This document shows positions 11,091-20,200 of a stretch of DNA of 23,359 bases, piece after piece. The stretch is from contig WELB01000350.1 in the NCBI GenBank assembly GCA_009602725.1, forward strand, positions 68,032-91,390, given 5' to 3'. Every line of letters starts with the position of its first letter. The stretch's first letter is position 1. The translations under genes were made by a program, and so were the position numbers. The notes beneath the pieces were generated by a model. The model was not told the origin of the DNA and made no database searches. It worked only from the letters and a program-made list of their open reading frames with translations. The stretch comes from Spirogloea muscicola. Taxonomy: Eukaryota; Streptophyta; Zygnematophyceae; Spirogloeales; Spirogloeaceae.

Positions 11091-11252
11091 CCTCTATCCC
11101 TGCCAGCCCCTCTCTTCTATGAGCGAGCTCATCTTCTTCGATCCTCGCGTCGTGCATATCCCAGACTCGCTATGTTCTCAAGTAGGGTATGGAAGCGAGG
11201 ACCCAAGCAGCCGAAAGTGTCGATTGCGGCCGGGAGAAGGTGGGGGTGTTGA

Positions 11253-11346
11253 GGGCGCCCTGTCTGCCTAGCCTTTGGCTCCGTCATGAACACCTGTATG
11301 CATCTGGCTGGCAGTTTACAGCCGATTCTTCAACATCAGCAGCCGC
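11253..11346 (+). repeat. 94-base repeat B, copy 2, next to the gankyrin-like gene
   Basis: Nearly identical to 9916-10009. It ends 73 bases before the ATG of the ankyrin gene at 11420, so mobile-element sequence probably forms part of that gene's promoter or 5' untranslated region. Confidence 0.75.
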
Positions 11347-11419
11347 TTTCTTGGCGCCCGCCCCCCACCCGCGCCCCTCCGCTCGCCGGGCACCCCCGGC
11401 CCCAAGCCCCCAAGCCGCC

Positions 11420-12787
11420 ATGGGCGCCGACGAGGACGGCTTCTTTGCCGCGGCCGCAGCAGGCGACGAGCACTGCCTGTACAGCCTCCCTCCGGACGCG
11501 CTTGCTCGCCACGCGCGCCGCCGTGACGAGGACGGCCGCACCGGCCTGCACGTCGCTGCTGCAGCCGGCCACGCCAAGGTGAGCGCCGTGCTCGACTGGC
11601 TGCAGCTCCCACGCCCGGCGCGCTGAGCCAGCACTGCTTCCCGCTGCAGGCAGAGTTGCGCCTGGAGCCACCGCTCTGAGGCGCACCTCCAGAGGATCGC
11701 TGCAGTCCGCTGCACCAGCTCTGCCGGAGCCTGAACAGCCACAGGGCTTGTGTGACGCGCAGCGTAGATCGTGGCGCTCCTCGCTGGTGAGGGAGGCAGG
11801 GATGTCGTGGATGCCTGCGACGACGAGGGCTGGACTCCGCTTCACTCGGCCGTGAGCAGCGGGCATTCGCTGGTTGTGCTTTCCCTGCTGGATCATGGGG
11901 CCGATCCCAACAAGGCCAACTCTGGAGGCAGGACGCCTCTTCACTATGCCGCTTCGAAAGGCCACACGCAAATTGCCCAGCTCCTGTGCAAACGGGGTGC
12001 CAACATATCTCCTACAGATAAGGTCCGCAACTGCTGCAGGTCTCCAACTGCGCTTCCTGCTGTACGGGGTGGTTGCTTGCACTTACATGCAGCTGCGCAG
12101 ACTTGCACGGACGTACAAATGGATGGCGCCCTCTTACGGCGTACATATGGTCGTGCAGATCGGTGCCACGGCTCTTCACCGGGCTGCTGGCACGGGGAGG
12201 ACCGAGCTTGTGGAGCTTCTTCTAGAGGATGGAGCCAGTGTGGATGCCAAAGACAGGGCTGGCCAGACTCCTCTCATGTACGCAGTCATCAGCTCCCATG
12301 CCAAGGTAAGCCTCGTACAAGCTAGAATTTCCCCAAAACGAAACCCCTGATGTACGCACTTAGCAGCACTCATGCCATGGTAAGCATACTACATGCTATG
12401 CACACTCCCCAAGTCAAAGTCAAGGCACTGCCACCTCCAGGTCACATAGTCTGGCTCCTGCCGGGGCTTGTATCAACCCGTCATTGTGACGTGACGATTG
12501 CCACGCTTGTGGTTTATAGTGAAAGCAGGAGTCATCATCCTTGTCAGAGAGGTCGCGTGTGGCAACTGTGTGCATGTGGCGACTGTGTCAGACCTCACCT
12601 GCATGGTAGTGCTACCTTGTGCACGTGGCAGGTTGTCGTACAGCTCATGCAGCATGGTGCAGATCCCCACACAATGGATGCTGATGGCAACAGTGCAGTC
12701 AGCCTTGTAACAACCCCCGAAGTGCAGACTGCCTTGCTGGCTCAACTGGAGGCTCTTAGAACAGAGGCCATGGATGCTGACTCATGA
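11420..12787 (+). CDS. Gankyrin/PSMD10-like ankyrin-repeat protein
   Basis: Exons 11420-11578, 11768-12022, 12159-12305 and 12632-12787; every intron is GT-AG and phase 0, giving 238 residues, close to the roughly 226 of animal PSMD10. Ankyrin repeats are clear: DEDGRTGLHVAAAAGHAK, DEGWTPLHSAVSSGHSLVV, SGGRTPLHYAASKGHTQIA, GATALHRAAGTGRTELVELL, AGQTPLMYAVISSHAKVVV, and a last DADGNSAVSLVTTPEVQTAL. The protein is repeats from end to end with short caps, no other domain, and a short acidic C-terminus. In animals and yeast PSMD10/Nas6 is an assembly chaperone of the 19S proteasome cap; that role is inferred here, since other small ankyrin proteins look alike. The start ATG has GCC just before it and lies downstream of a repeat copy. 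The intron before the last exon holds a partial duplicate of exon 3. Confidence 0.85.
12337..12386 (+). repeat. Intronic duplicate of the end of exon 3 with its splice donor
   Basis: The stretch around 12345-12384 (CTGATGTACGCACTTAGCAG, then CACTCATGCCATGGTAAGC) copies the end of exon 3 at 12275-12310 (CTCATGTACGCAGTCATCAG, then CTCCCATGCCAAGGTAAGC). It would read TPLMYALSSTHAM and has its own GTAAGC donor. No good acceptor precedes it, so it is probably a decoy rather than an exon. Confidence 0.75.
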
Positions 12788-13000
12788 CTCAACCGCGACT
12801 TGGTCATTAGGCACGAGCCACCAAGTAGGAGCTCGTGTACAGCTGCTTGCTTCATAGGTGCTTGCGTACACCTGGCACAATCTGCTGCTGCTGCACCATT
12901 ACATGTGCGCTTGAGGAAATGGCATGAGGCTTCAGCCTGAAAGCGGAGCTTTGCCATCACCTGGATGTGAGGATCAAGAGACCAAAGCAATGGGCTTCAG
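12788..13000. other. 3' flank of the ankyrin gene
   Basis: No gene or repeat was recognised between the ankyrin stop codon and the start of the second repeat cluster. Confidence 0.5.
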
Positions 13001-13007
13001 ATGGATT

Positions 13008-13330
13008 TCAACTGGCACACAAGCTGCTCAATCTGTTTCTCAGGTGGGTTGACAAGATGCAGACTGCGAGAAAGAGAGGGGTCAAAGTGAGGGGCAGCCA
13101 GAGCAGGGAGAAATTCATTGACAACCACGGGTCAGCAGATGGAGGTCGCTGATCGATGTCCGAGTGCCGGACGACGGGATCCAAGCCCTTTTGCCACCAG
13201 GGAGGGTGGCGCCCATTCCGTGGGCGACAGGATACGGCTGCTGACGTTAACGAGCCAGCCAGGTGCATACAGAGGGTGTTCATAACCATGTCAGCGGAGC
13301 CACATGCTAGGCAGACATGGCGCTCTAAGT
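13008..13330 (-). mobile_element. Retrotransposon coding remnant with a zinc-finger-like motif (repeat B, copy 4)
   Basis: On the minus strand the frame reads HVCLACGSADM, LCMHLAGSL, then further to KGLDPVVRHSDIDQRPPS. The C-x2-C ... H order resembles the Cys/His cluster that precedes the endonuclease in R2-type elements. Part of it (13235-13322) is a diverged copy of repeat B. The relation is inferred. Confidence 0.45.
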
Positions 13331-13376
13331 AACCCCGTGGCAGCAGTAGAAGAAGTGGCTCTCCTAATGGGGGCAA

Positions 13377-13640
13377 GGGCTGTGAAAAGCCAGCCCGAAA
13401 AGAATTGACAAAGGTTCGAAGGGGCCAGATGACGGAAGGGGCCAAAGCGGCAGCAGTAAGAAGTCAGATTAGCTGAGGGGAGGAAGAGCTGCTGCAAGGG
13501 CGCGACCGGCTCGGCGGCGCGAAGCAAGCGCTTGGGACCGCTGGAGGGACTTGGATAGACGCATGCGGTAGCAGGACACATCCAGGAATAGAATCGAAGG
13601 CACCGAGCCTCCAGGAAGTGCTGCTGCCTTCTTCTTTTCT
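13377..13640 (-). mobile_element. Retrotransposon C-terminal remnant (copy e) with an adjacent hairpin tail
   Basis: On the minus strand the frame ending at 13469 reads YRMRLSKSLQRSQALASRRR then AGRALAAALPPLS, the same module as the other copies. A hairpin tail lies at 13377-13396 (GGGCTG ... CAGCCC) in the same orientation, with the conserved CCATTAGGAG-type end beyond it. Confidence 0.6.
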
Positions 13641-13657
13641 TCCCTTCTGTTCTCTTG

Positions 13658-13731
13658 ACTTGGCTCCGGCATGAACACCTGTATGCATGTGGCTGGCCTT
13701 GTACAGCCGCTCTTTCAACATCAGCAGCCGC
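13658..13731 (+). repeat. Repeat B, copy 3 (diverged)
   Basis: Shares GGCTCCG, CATGAACACCTGTATGCAT, GGCTGGC and CATCAGCAGCCGC with copies 1 and 2 but carries several substitutions. It is followed at 13760-13875 by a tail with GGGCTGGCTTTTCG, the right arm of the hairpin lost, and a degenerate YSD..LLTR C-terminus (copy f). Confidence 0.65.
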
Positions 13732-13924
13732 AATCCCTTCTCTTTTGTTGTCACTTTTGGGCTGGCTTTTCGTCAATGGGCTATCCTCAATGGGCGAGCC
13801 CTTCGGCGGAGTGCCTCCTTCCCTGCAACGAGCTACTCCGACTGATGTTGCTCACTCGTAGGGTACTGAGCTTCCCTAGTGCATTGTCGTGTTTCGTAGT
13901 GTAGTCCTTTCTCTGCACCTCTTT

Positions 13925-14095
13925 CTTAAGAGAAAGCGCGGCCAGATTGACTGGTGGCTGGGAAAGGCCAGCCCAAAAGAATGGACAAGGTCTGAGGGAG
14001 CTTGAGTGCGAACGACTAGGACTAAGACATCAGCCAGGGAACGCTCAGTAACCTCTAGACAGGAGATGCAGATCCGAGTAGCTAGCTGGTGGAAA
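13925..14095 (-). repeat. About 160-base dispersed element H, copy 1
   Basis: On the minus strand it includes AGACCTTGTCCATTCTTTTG, the GGCTGG/CCAGCC hairpin (13956-13973) and CACCAGTCAATCTGGCCGCG. A second copy lies at 14312-14478 in the same orientation, and a third, shorter one is inserted in copy h at about 15908-16004. Confidence 0.75.
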
Positions 14096-14099
14096 GGCT

Positions 14100-14250
14100 T
14101 TGGACATTGTCCATTCTTTTTGGGCTGGCTTTGCTAGCCCTCTTCTCTTCTCCCCCTGGCCCCCTTCTCGTACTCTGTTCATTCTTTTTTGGGCTGGCTT
14201 TTCCAGCCCCTATCGTCAATGGGCGAGCACTTTCTTCTCTATGGGCGAGC
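14100..14250 (+). mobile_element. Two retrotransposon tails with hairpins in tandem
   Basis: Hairpins at 14122-14140 (GGGCTGG, CTTTG..., CTAGCCC, with one G-T wobble pair) and 14191-14209 (GGGCTGG, CTTTT, CCAGCCC). The second is preceded by CTGGCCCCCTTCTCGTACTC and followed by AATGGGCGAGCACTTTCTTC, the standard end. Confidence 0.7.
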
Positions 14251-14311
14251 ACTTCGTTTCTTCTTTCTCATTTCTCTCTTTCGTCCGCGGCACCGCTGGT
14301 CTGCTTGAGAA

Positions 14312-14478
14312 GAAAGAGTAAGCGCGGCCAGATTGACTGGTGGCTGGGAAAGGCCATCCCAAAGGAATGGACAAGGTCTGAAGGAGCCAGAGTGTGAAGG
14401 ACTAGGACTGAGACATCAGCCAGGGAACGCTCAGTAATCTCTAGTCAGGAGATGCAGGTCTGAGTAGCTAGCCGGCGG
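14312..14478 (-). repeat. About 160-base dispersed element H, copy 2
   Basis: Direct repeat of 13925-14095, including the stretch AGACATCAGCCAGGGAACGC and the TAGCTAGC block near its outer end. Its hairpin arm is mutated (GGCCATCCC in place of GGCCAGCCC). Confidence 0.75.
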
Positions 14479-14535
14479 AAAGACATCGCCCTGACGGAAG
14501 CCGGAGGCCGCCGCTGAAGCTTCCAGAGGAAGAAG

Positions 14536-15444
14536 CACTTGCTCGTTGAATATAGGGGCTGGAAAAGCCAGCCCAAAAGTTAAGGAACAAAGTCCGAGAA
14601 GGGGGCCAAGGGGAAGCGCTAGGAAGAAAGTGCTCGCCCATTGAGGATAGGGGCTGGAAAAGCCAGGAAGCCAGGAAGCGGTTCTTGAGAAAGTGCTCGC
14701 CCATTGAGAATACTTCCTTCCAAAGAAGACAGTGCCCGCCCATTGAGAATAGGGGCTGGAAAATCAGCCCGAAAAAGAATGAACAGAGTACGAGAATGGG
14801 GCCAGGGGAAGCGCTAAGAAACAGAAACAAAGCAGCTACGAATCGCTCAGTAACCTCTGCTAAGCAGCCGCAGGTCGGAGATGCTAGGCTCGTTGAAGTG
14901 GGTCCCCTGGCCAGAGCTAGAGGCAGCAGCGAGGGCTCTGCCGGCACGAAGGTGCATCGCCCGGGCCATAGACCTCCTGCAGCGAGACGGCCAGGCGCAT
15001 TCGATACACTTGCGCCAGCGACCCGGCTGCAGGAAAGTCTACCAGCTCCCCATGGAAGCGACGGGCGATGGTGTAGTGGGCGAGCTGGGTGAGCAGCTCG
15101 AGACACCGAGCGCCCAGCGCCCCATGGGTATCAATGGCCAACGGGAAGAACTCGTCTTCCCGCGGATGGTCTGCGTACTTCAGCTCTTTAGCCCGCGCAG
15201 CGCAGGCGACCGCATACCCAGCCTTGGTGGCACATTGAGCTGGGTGTGAGCGGTCGTCGGCATCAGTGGTCACCACGGCCAGGAGAAGACGTGGCCCGCC
15301 GGCCTGTGGGGTGGCCACCAGGTCCACACGCCGGGCGTGGAGACCGTTGGCCCTTTCCTGGCCCCGCGCGCCTTCTCTCCTGGATCGGCATGATGCCGGA
15401 GTGCTCCGCTGCCACGGAGAAGCCAGCCTCCAACAGGATGCCAT
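14536..15444 (-). mobile_element. 5'-truncated non-LTR retrotransposon (copy g), RLE-like domain and tail
   Basis: The minus strand encodes GLHARRVDLVATPQAGGPRL then LLAVVTTDADDRSHP, ARAKELKYADHPREDEFFPL, AIDTHGALG, AAGSLAQVYRMRLAVSLQ, then the 3' tail with hairpins at 14753-14770, 14651-14657 (left arm only) and 14556-14574. Compared with copy h, the second Asp of the VD-x14-D pattern is Ala, and about 20 bases are inserted after MPIQER, shifting the frame. Several tails stacked at 14536-14760 mean more than one copy ended here. Confidence 0.78.
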
Positions 15445-15454
15445 GCATCACATG

Positions 15455-15640
15455 ATGAGCCTAGCATCTCTGATCTGCGGCTGCTTAGCAGGGGTTACTG
15501 AGTCATCCTTAGCTGCTTTGTTTCTTTGTGTGCCTGATTTTCTTAGCGCTTCCCTGGGCCCACTTCTCGTACTCTGTTCATTCTTTTTGGGGCTGGCTTT
15601 TCCAGCCCCTATCCTCAATGGGCGAGCACTTTCTCTTTTT
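15455..15640 (+). mobile_element. Isolated retrotransposon 3' tail, plus orientation
   Basis: Begins AGCATCTCTGATCTGCGGCT (the SISDLRLL C-terminus) and runs through the TTAGCGCTTCCC block to a perfect hairpin at 15590-15608 and the AATGGGCGAGCACTTTCT end. It is the reverse complement of about 14690-14890 with modest divergence. Confidence 0.72.
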
Positions 15641-15647
15641 GAGGGGG

Positions 15648-16530
15648 GAGCTGGCCACTCATGTCCTGCGCTGCGCCCACGGCGGCGAGCGGACAGCGGC
15701 CCGCGACCGCCTCCGCGATGCGATATATGGCGTCCTGGTGGAGGCTGGCTTCTTGGTGGCAGCGGAGCACTCCGGCGTCATGCCGCTCCAGGAGAGGGCC
15801 GACGGTCTCCACGCCCGTCGCGTGGACCTGGTGGCCACCCCACAGGCCGGCCGGCCACGGCTTCTCCTGGACGTGGTGACCACCAACGCATACGACCGCT
15901 CACACCCGTCGTTCGCACTCAGGCTCCCTCAGACTTTGTCCATTCTTTTGGGCTGGCCTTTCCCAGCCACCAGTCAATCTGGCCGCGCTTCCCTTTCAAA
16001 CCCAGCCCAATCCGCCACCGAGGTTGGGTATGCGGTCGCCTGCGCCGCTCGGGCTAAAGAGCTCAAGTACGCCGACCATCCGCGGGAAGGCGAGTTCTTC
16101 CCGTTGGCAATTGACACCCATGGGGCGCCGGGCGCTCGGTGGCTCGAGCTGCTCACCCAGCTCGCCCGCCACACCATCGCCCGTCGCTTCCATGGGGAGC
16201 CGGTGGACTTTCCTGCAGCCGGGTCGCTGGCGCAAGTGTATCGTATGCGCCTGGCCGTCTCGCTGCAGAGGTCTATGGCCCGCGCGCTGCACCCTCGCTG
16301 CTGCCTCTGGCTCTGGCCAGGGGACCCACTTCCAGGAGCCCAGCATCTCTGATCTGCGGCTGCTTAGCAGGGTTACTGAGTGATTCGTAGCTGCTCTGTT
16401 TCGTTGTGTGCTTGTTTATATTAGCGCTTCCCCTGGCCCCCTTCTCGTCCTCTGTTCATTCTTTTTCGGGCTGGCTTTTCCAGCCCCTATCCTCAATGGG
16501 CGAGCACTTTCTTCTCTACGGGCGCCCCGC
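15648..16530 (+). mobile_element. Best-preserved retrotransposon C-terminus (copy h)
   Basis: Plus-strand frame 15528-16352. Motifs: THVLRCAHGGERTAARDRLR (H-x3-C then GG), AAEHSGVMPLQERADGL, HARRVDLVATPQ, RPRLLLDVVTT, KELKYADHP, FFPLAIDTHGAPG, AGSLAQVYRMRLAVSLQR. VD-x14-D followed by K-x3-Y fits the R2-type restriction-like endonuclease (known consensus R/K-PD-x12-14-D); here the Pro is Val. No reverse-transcriptase core is present, so the copy is 5' truncated. It is interrupted by a small element at 15908-16004. The SISDLRLLSR C-terminus and the tail with hairpin 16468-16486 follow. Confidence 0.78.
15908..16004 (+). mobile_element. Small hairpin element inserted inside copy h
   Basis: Copy g reads DRSHPAQCATKAGYAV where copy h has about 97 extra bases between DRSHP and PAQSATEVGYAV. 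The insert matches element H at 13925-14005 read on the minus strand (TCGTTCGCACTC, CCATTCTTTTGGGCTGGCC, CAATCTGGCCGCGCTT). ACCC-like sequence flanks both sides, possibly a short target-site duplication. The insert happens to keep the frame open. Confidence 0.72.
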
Positions 16531-16539
16531 GCGCCTTCT

Positions 16540-16950
16540 CTCTACGGGCAGACGCGGCGAGCCAGCCGACTTCAACGCCGCGGGCTCGTGGGCTCAGGTA
16601 TATCGGATGCGCCTCTCTGTATCCCTGCAGCGGTCCATGGCCCACGCTCTGCATCTGCGAGCTGGCCGTGCTCTCGCTGCGGGCTCTGGCTTTCGTCAGG
16701 GTGATAGCTTCCCGGCAGCTAGTCTGTCGGATCTGAGGCTCCTCACTCGTACTTATTGAGTGATCCATCCTCCCCCTGTTTTACCATTGCATCCTCAGGC
16801 CCCTTTGTAGCTGCTCACCGCTCTTAGGCCCCTCTGAGCCTTTGTGAATTCTTTTTGGGCTGGCTTTTCGCAGCCCTTGCAGTTCTTTGTTCATTCTTTG
16901 TTGCCCCCATTGGGAGTGCCACTTCTTCTTCTACGGGCGAGCACTTGTTC
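16540..16950 (+). mobile_element. 5'-truncated retrotransposon end (copy j)
   Basis: Encodes DFNAAGSWAQVYRMRLSVSL, QRSMAHALHLRAGRALAAGS and a complete C-terminus SLSDLRLLTRTY with stop at 16757-16759. The tail carries GAATTCTTTTTGGGCTG and a weaker hairpin at 16857-16876, then CTACGGGCGAGCACTTG. It shares AAGCGCGGGC-type C-terminal features with copy c rather than with copies g and h. Confidence 0.7.
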
Positions 16951-17112
16951 GCTTGAGAGGCCGGCAGCACAAGTGGGGCGAACCACCGACCCCCGTAACA
17001 CCCGTGGAGCGCAGGACGGCGCAGGGCGGGGGGCCGCGAGCCCAGGCCTTCGTCAAGGCCCCGGGAGCCCGAAGGCGGGCGAGCCGATCCCCGGCCCCAA
17101 CCGCCCCCCCCT

Positions 17113-17127
17113 NTGCTCTTCCGATCT
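17113..17127 (+). other. Illumina adapter remnant next to an ambiguous base
   Basis: After a run of C the sequence has N at 17113 and then TGCTCTTCCGATCT at 17114-17127. These are the last 14 bases of the TruSeq index-side adapter, in which the base before them is G. Such a string is not expected in an algal gene; it marks an assembly join or an untrimmed read. Confidence 0.9.
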
Positions 17128-17216
17128 CCCCTCCCCGGGCGCCATGCTCGCTGCGCCGCCCCCCGCGCCTCCCTGATCTCCGCTGTGCCCGCAATGCGGC
17201 CGCGGCCCCCCTGAGC

Positions 17217-20200
17217 ATGGTGAAGCCTCCGGCCGCCAAGCCCGCCGGCAGCCTCCTCCGCGCCGCCGCCGCCCTCTTGCAGCGCATCCGCGCCATGGGC
17301 AGCCCGCCCGCAGAGGCCGGGTCCACCTACAGCCCCCTCGTCGCCTTCATGTGCGCCCTCCGCCTTCCCCCGCTGATCTCGCCCCTCACCTGCCACGACG
17401 GCCTGATCGGCCATGCCTGAGCTCCAGCGCTGCCGTACCGCTGCACTCCGTGGGCCCCGTGCGCCAACTTCTCCGGTGACAGTCAGCTCGTCCGGCGCGT
17501 CCGCAGATACGTCTTCAACCTCGTCGTCGGCACGGGCGTGCTAGCACTTCCTGCTGTGCTCACAACGGGCGGCTGGGTGAGCCTTTCCCCGCCGTTCCCT
17601 AGGCAGCCGTTGCTCTGCCCGCCCATTCTCTGCCTGGCAGCGCGCCCAACGGCCGGACGAGACAGTGCAGTCTGACCTCGGCCCTGGAACTCAGACTGGA
17701 AAACTTGCTGCCGGCGTCGCTCGCTTCCGAACCTCCAAGCCCAGCATTGCCGGCAGACCAATGAGCATGTCAGCTTTCCTTGCGCTGCCTGCAGGTCCTG
17801 GGGGGCCTCTTCCTCTTCCTGGTCGCTTCCTTGAGGTACGATGGCATTGTGATGCCGTAGGGCAGCACACTGCACCGAGATGCCGCAGCCAGCCTTGAGA
17901 CTGAGTCATTGCTGGACATTCCAGGGGCCGGACTCTACTGTGTTTGCCACTGCCCTGACATCACTGAAGCATACCTCTGCAGCTATGTAGGTGTCACCTT
18001 CATGATAGAGAGCATGGCAGCAGCAAATGCACTCCTATACTACGAGAAGAAGGTTCGCAACCTTGCCAGAAACCTCCTCTGCAGCTTCATGTTCATGGTT
18101 GCCGAATGCCTCTGCACTCGCTTGCAAATGCACAGTCAGCAAGGCTGGCCTGTCTAGCAGCGAGTGGCAGGGTACTGCATTTTTGTACACTCCGATAAGC
18201 CTGTTGCTGAAAATCTCTTGCAGACATCACAGTCTGTGCACGACTCCGAGTCAACCGAGCTGCTGGATTCGGCAGAGAAGGACCGGTCACCATTTGAGAT
18301 TGTCCGGCGAACAGAGCTGGGGCAGATGGCTGTAGGTTCTTCGTCCTTGTTTTTTCGCATTGCACAACGGCGTTTGCTGCTGCCTGCGCATGGTTGTGCT
18401 TTGTGAGGTCGTGATGCACCCTTCAATCAAACACAAGAAATTGTGGACAAGCATGGTTTAACTTTTGGGGCTCATTTGTGTGCTACTCCCACGAGTCTCA
18501 ATCATAAGCACGTCAAAGCTAGTGATTTTTCATGTCGTGCCCCTGTGTAAAGATGGAGGGGTCCTGCAAGATTAGATGTACATCTGAGTAGTCAACAAGC
18601 GTGTGCCTTGTGTTTGTCAGGAGATGTTCTTCAACAGGACCGGAAGGGTGCTCTTCTACGTTGCCTTGATTGTCAGTCCCCATGCCTTCTTAACCACATG
18701 AGGCATGCACAGCAAGTCACAAGGCTCCTTGTCACATGACATTCTTGCCCAGCCCACAAACCAGCCCTGTAATCTGGGGAGACATCTCGAAAAGGAGTGG
18801 CTGATGGTGGGCTAGGGCCACAGCTGATAAGCACACTCGATCACACCTGTTGACTGGAGCTACAGCTGCCGATATGGAGCCTGCTGATTTTCTGGACACC
18901 CAATCTCAACTGCTTTTGACCAAATCGTAGAATGCATCAAGCAACCCCTTGTGAGCTTGTGCAGCTATACTTATTCGGGGATGCAGCAATCTATTGCACG
19001 TTCGTACCACGTTCAATGGTGGGTTTCATGTATGGGGATCATGCTCCTCCTTGGGCCTTCAATATGTTTCTTGCCCTTTTCATCGTCCTTATTGTGCCTT
19101 TCTGGTGAGCCCTGCCACCTGCAAATGCTAGGTCAAGTCAGCAGGATCCCAGTCAGTGGCATCAGTGCAGCCAGGAGCCTTGCTGAGAGGTCATGCCATG
19201 CTTAAGAGATGCCTTTTCACCACTACCACCACAAGGTTGTGAGGTCCATTTGGTCTAGGTCTCCCCATGCAAGGGCATCTCTCGCTGAGTCACTTATCAG
19301 GTACAGTTGTACACAGACCCTGGAATACTGTGGGGTTCTAAAGTAGATGTGGGCTAGCCTACAAGGCAGCCACTTTGTTCATGTCCAGCAGACCTTAGCA
19401 AGGCAAGAAGATCGCACAACCAGAGCAATGAATTTTGATTGTTTGTCCTTACCTGCAGTTTCTTTGACTTTCAGAAGACTAAGCTACTCCAGATGGCCAC
19501 AATGGTACGCTTGCTACACGTGCTAAGTGTGTTGATGCTGGTTGCTTGCCGGTACGATTGGCAGCCTGTGCATATTCCTTGCCAGTGCCTCACGGACAGT
19601 ATTGAGGGGCTGCTGTCGCCTGTAACGTGTAGGGCATGTATTGTACATCCCCCTAATCAACTTGCACATCCCCCCATTCAAATCCATGATTGCTGTGTGT
19701 TGCTTTTCAGGCAATCAGGAACGCCTCCCTCTTGACGTGAGTCAGACGCTCATGCAGTTCCTCTTGCGTAGCTCGAGCAAGCTAGCTCCTGTTACGCATT
19801 TGTCACCAGCTACACTTGGGCAATGGCCACTACTCACTTCATCAATGGTCTCTTAGTACCCAAACAAGTGCTGTTAATAAATGGAATCATGATAACCCGC
19901 CAGGTTCCACGGGTTGAACCAATCACCCTTGGCAGCTTCGGTGGCAGCTTCCTTGGCAGCATCAGGTTGCTTCTTGCAGTGCACCCACCATCTTGCTGCT
20001 CCGACCTTTCTGAACAATCCTCATTGTCTTGCAGCATCATTGTGCTAGCCTCAGCATCTGCCCTGAGGACGGGGGGAAAGGTGAAAGAAGTCCCACTTTT
20101 TGAACTCAGGTGCTGCTCATCTCAGCTTGTCCAACCAGCTTGTGGCCTATCGAGGCTCCTCTTCTCCGTGTGATAGCTGCTCTATGTCGTCGTCCTGCTC

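Noticed and set aside
9916-16950. Repeat array read as a CRISPR or satellite
   Set aside because: Units differ in length, orientation and spacing and carry coding remnants; they are dispersed element ends.
16887-17420. Open frame upstream of the TMEM104-like ATG, running through the adapter
   Set aside because: It crosses retrotransposon tail, an N and adapter sequence, and has no similarity upstream of the start.
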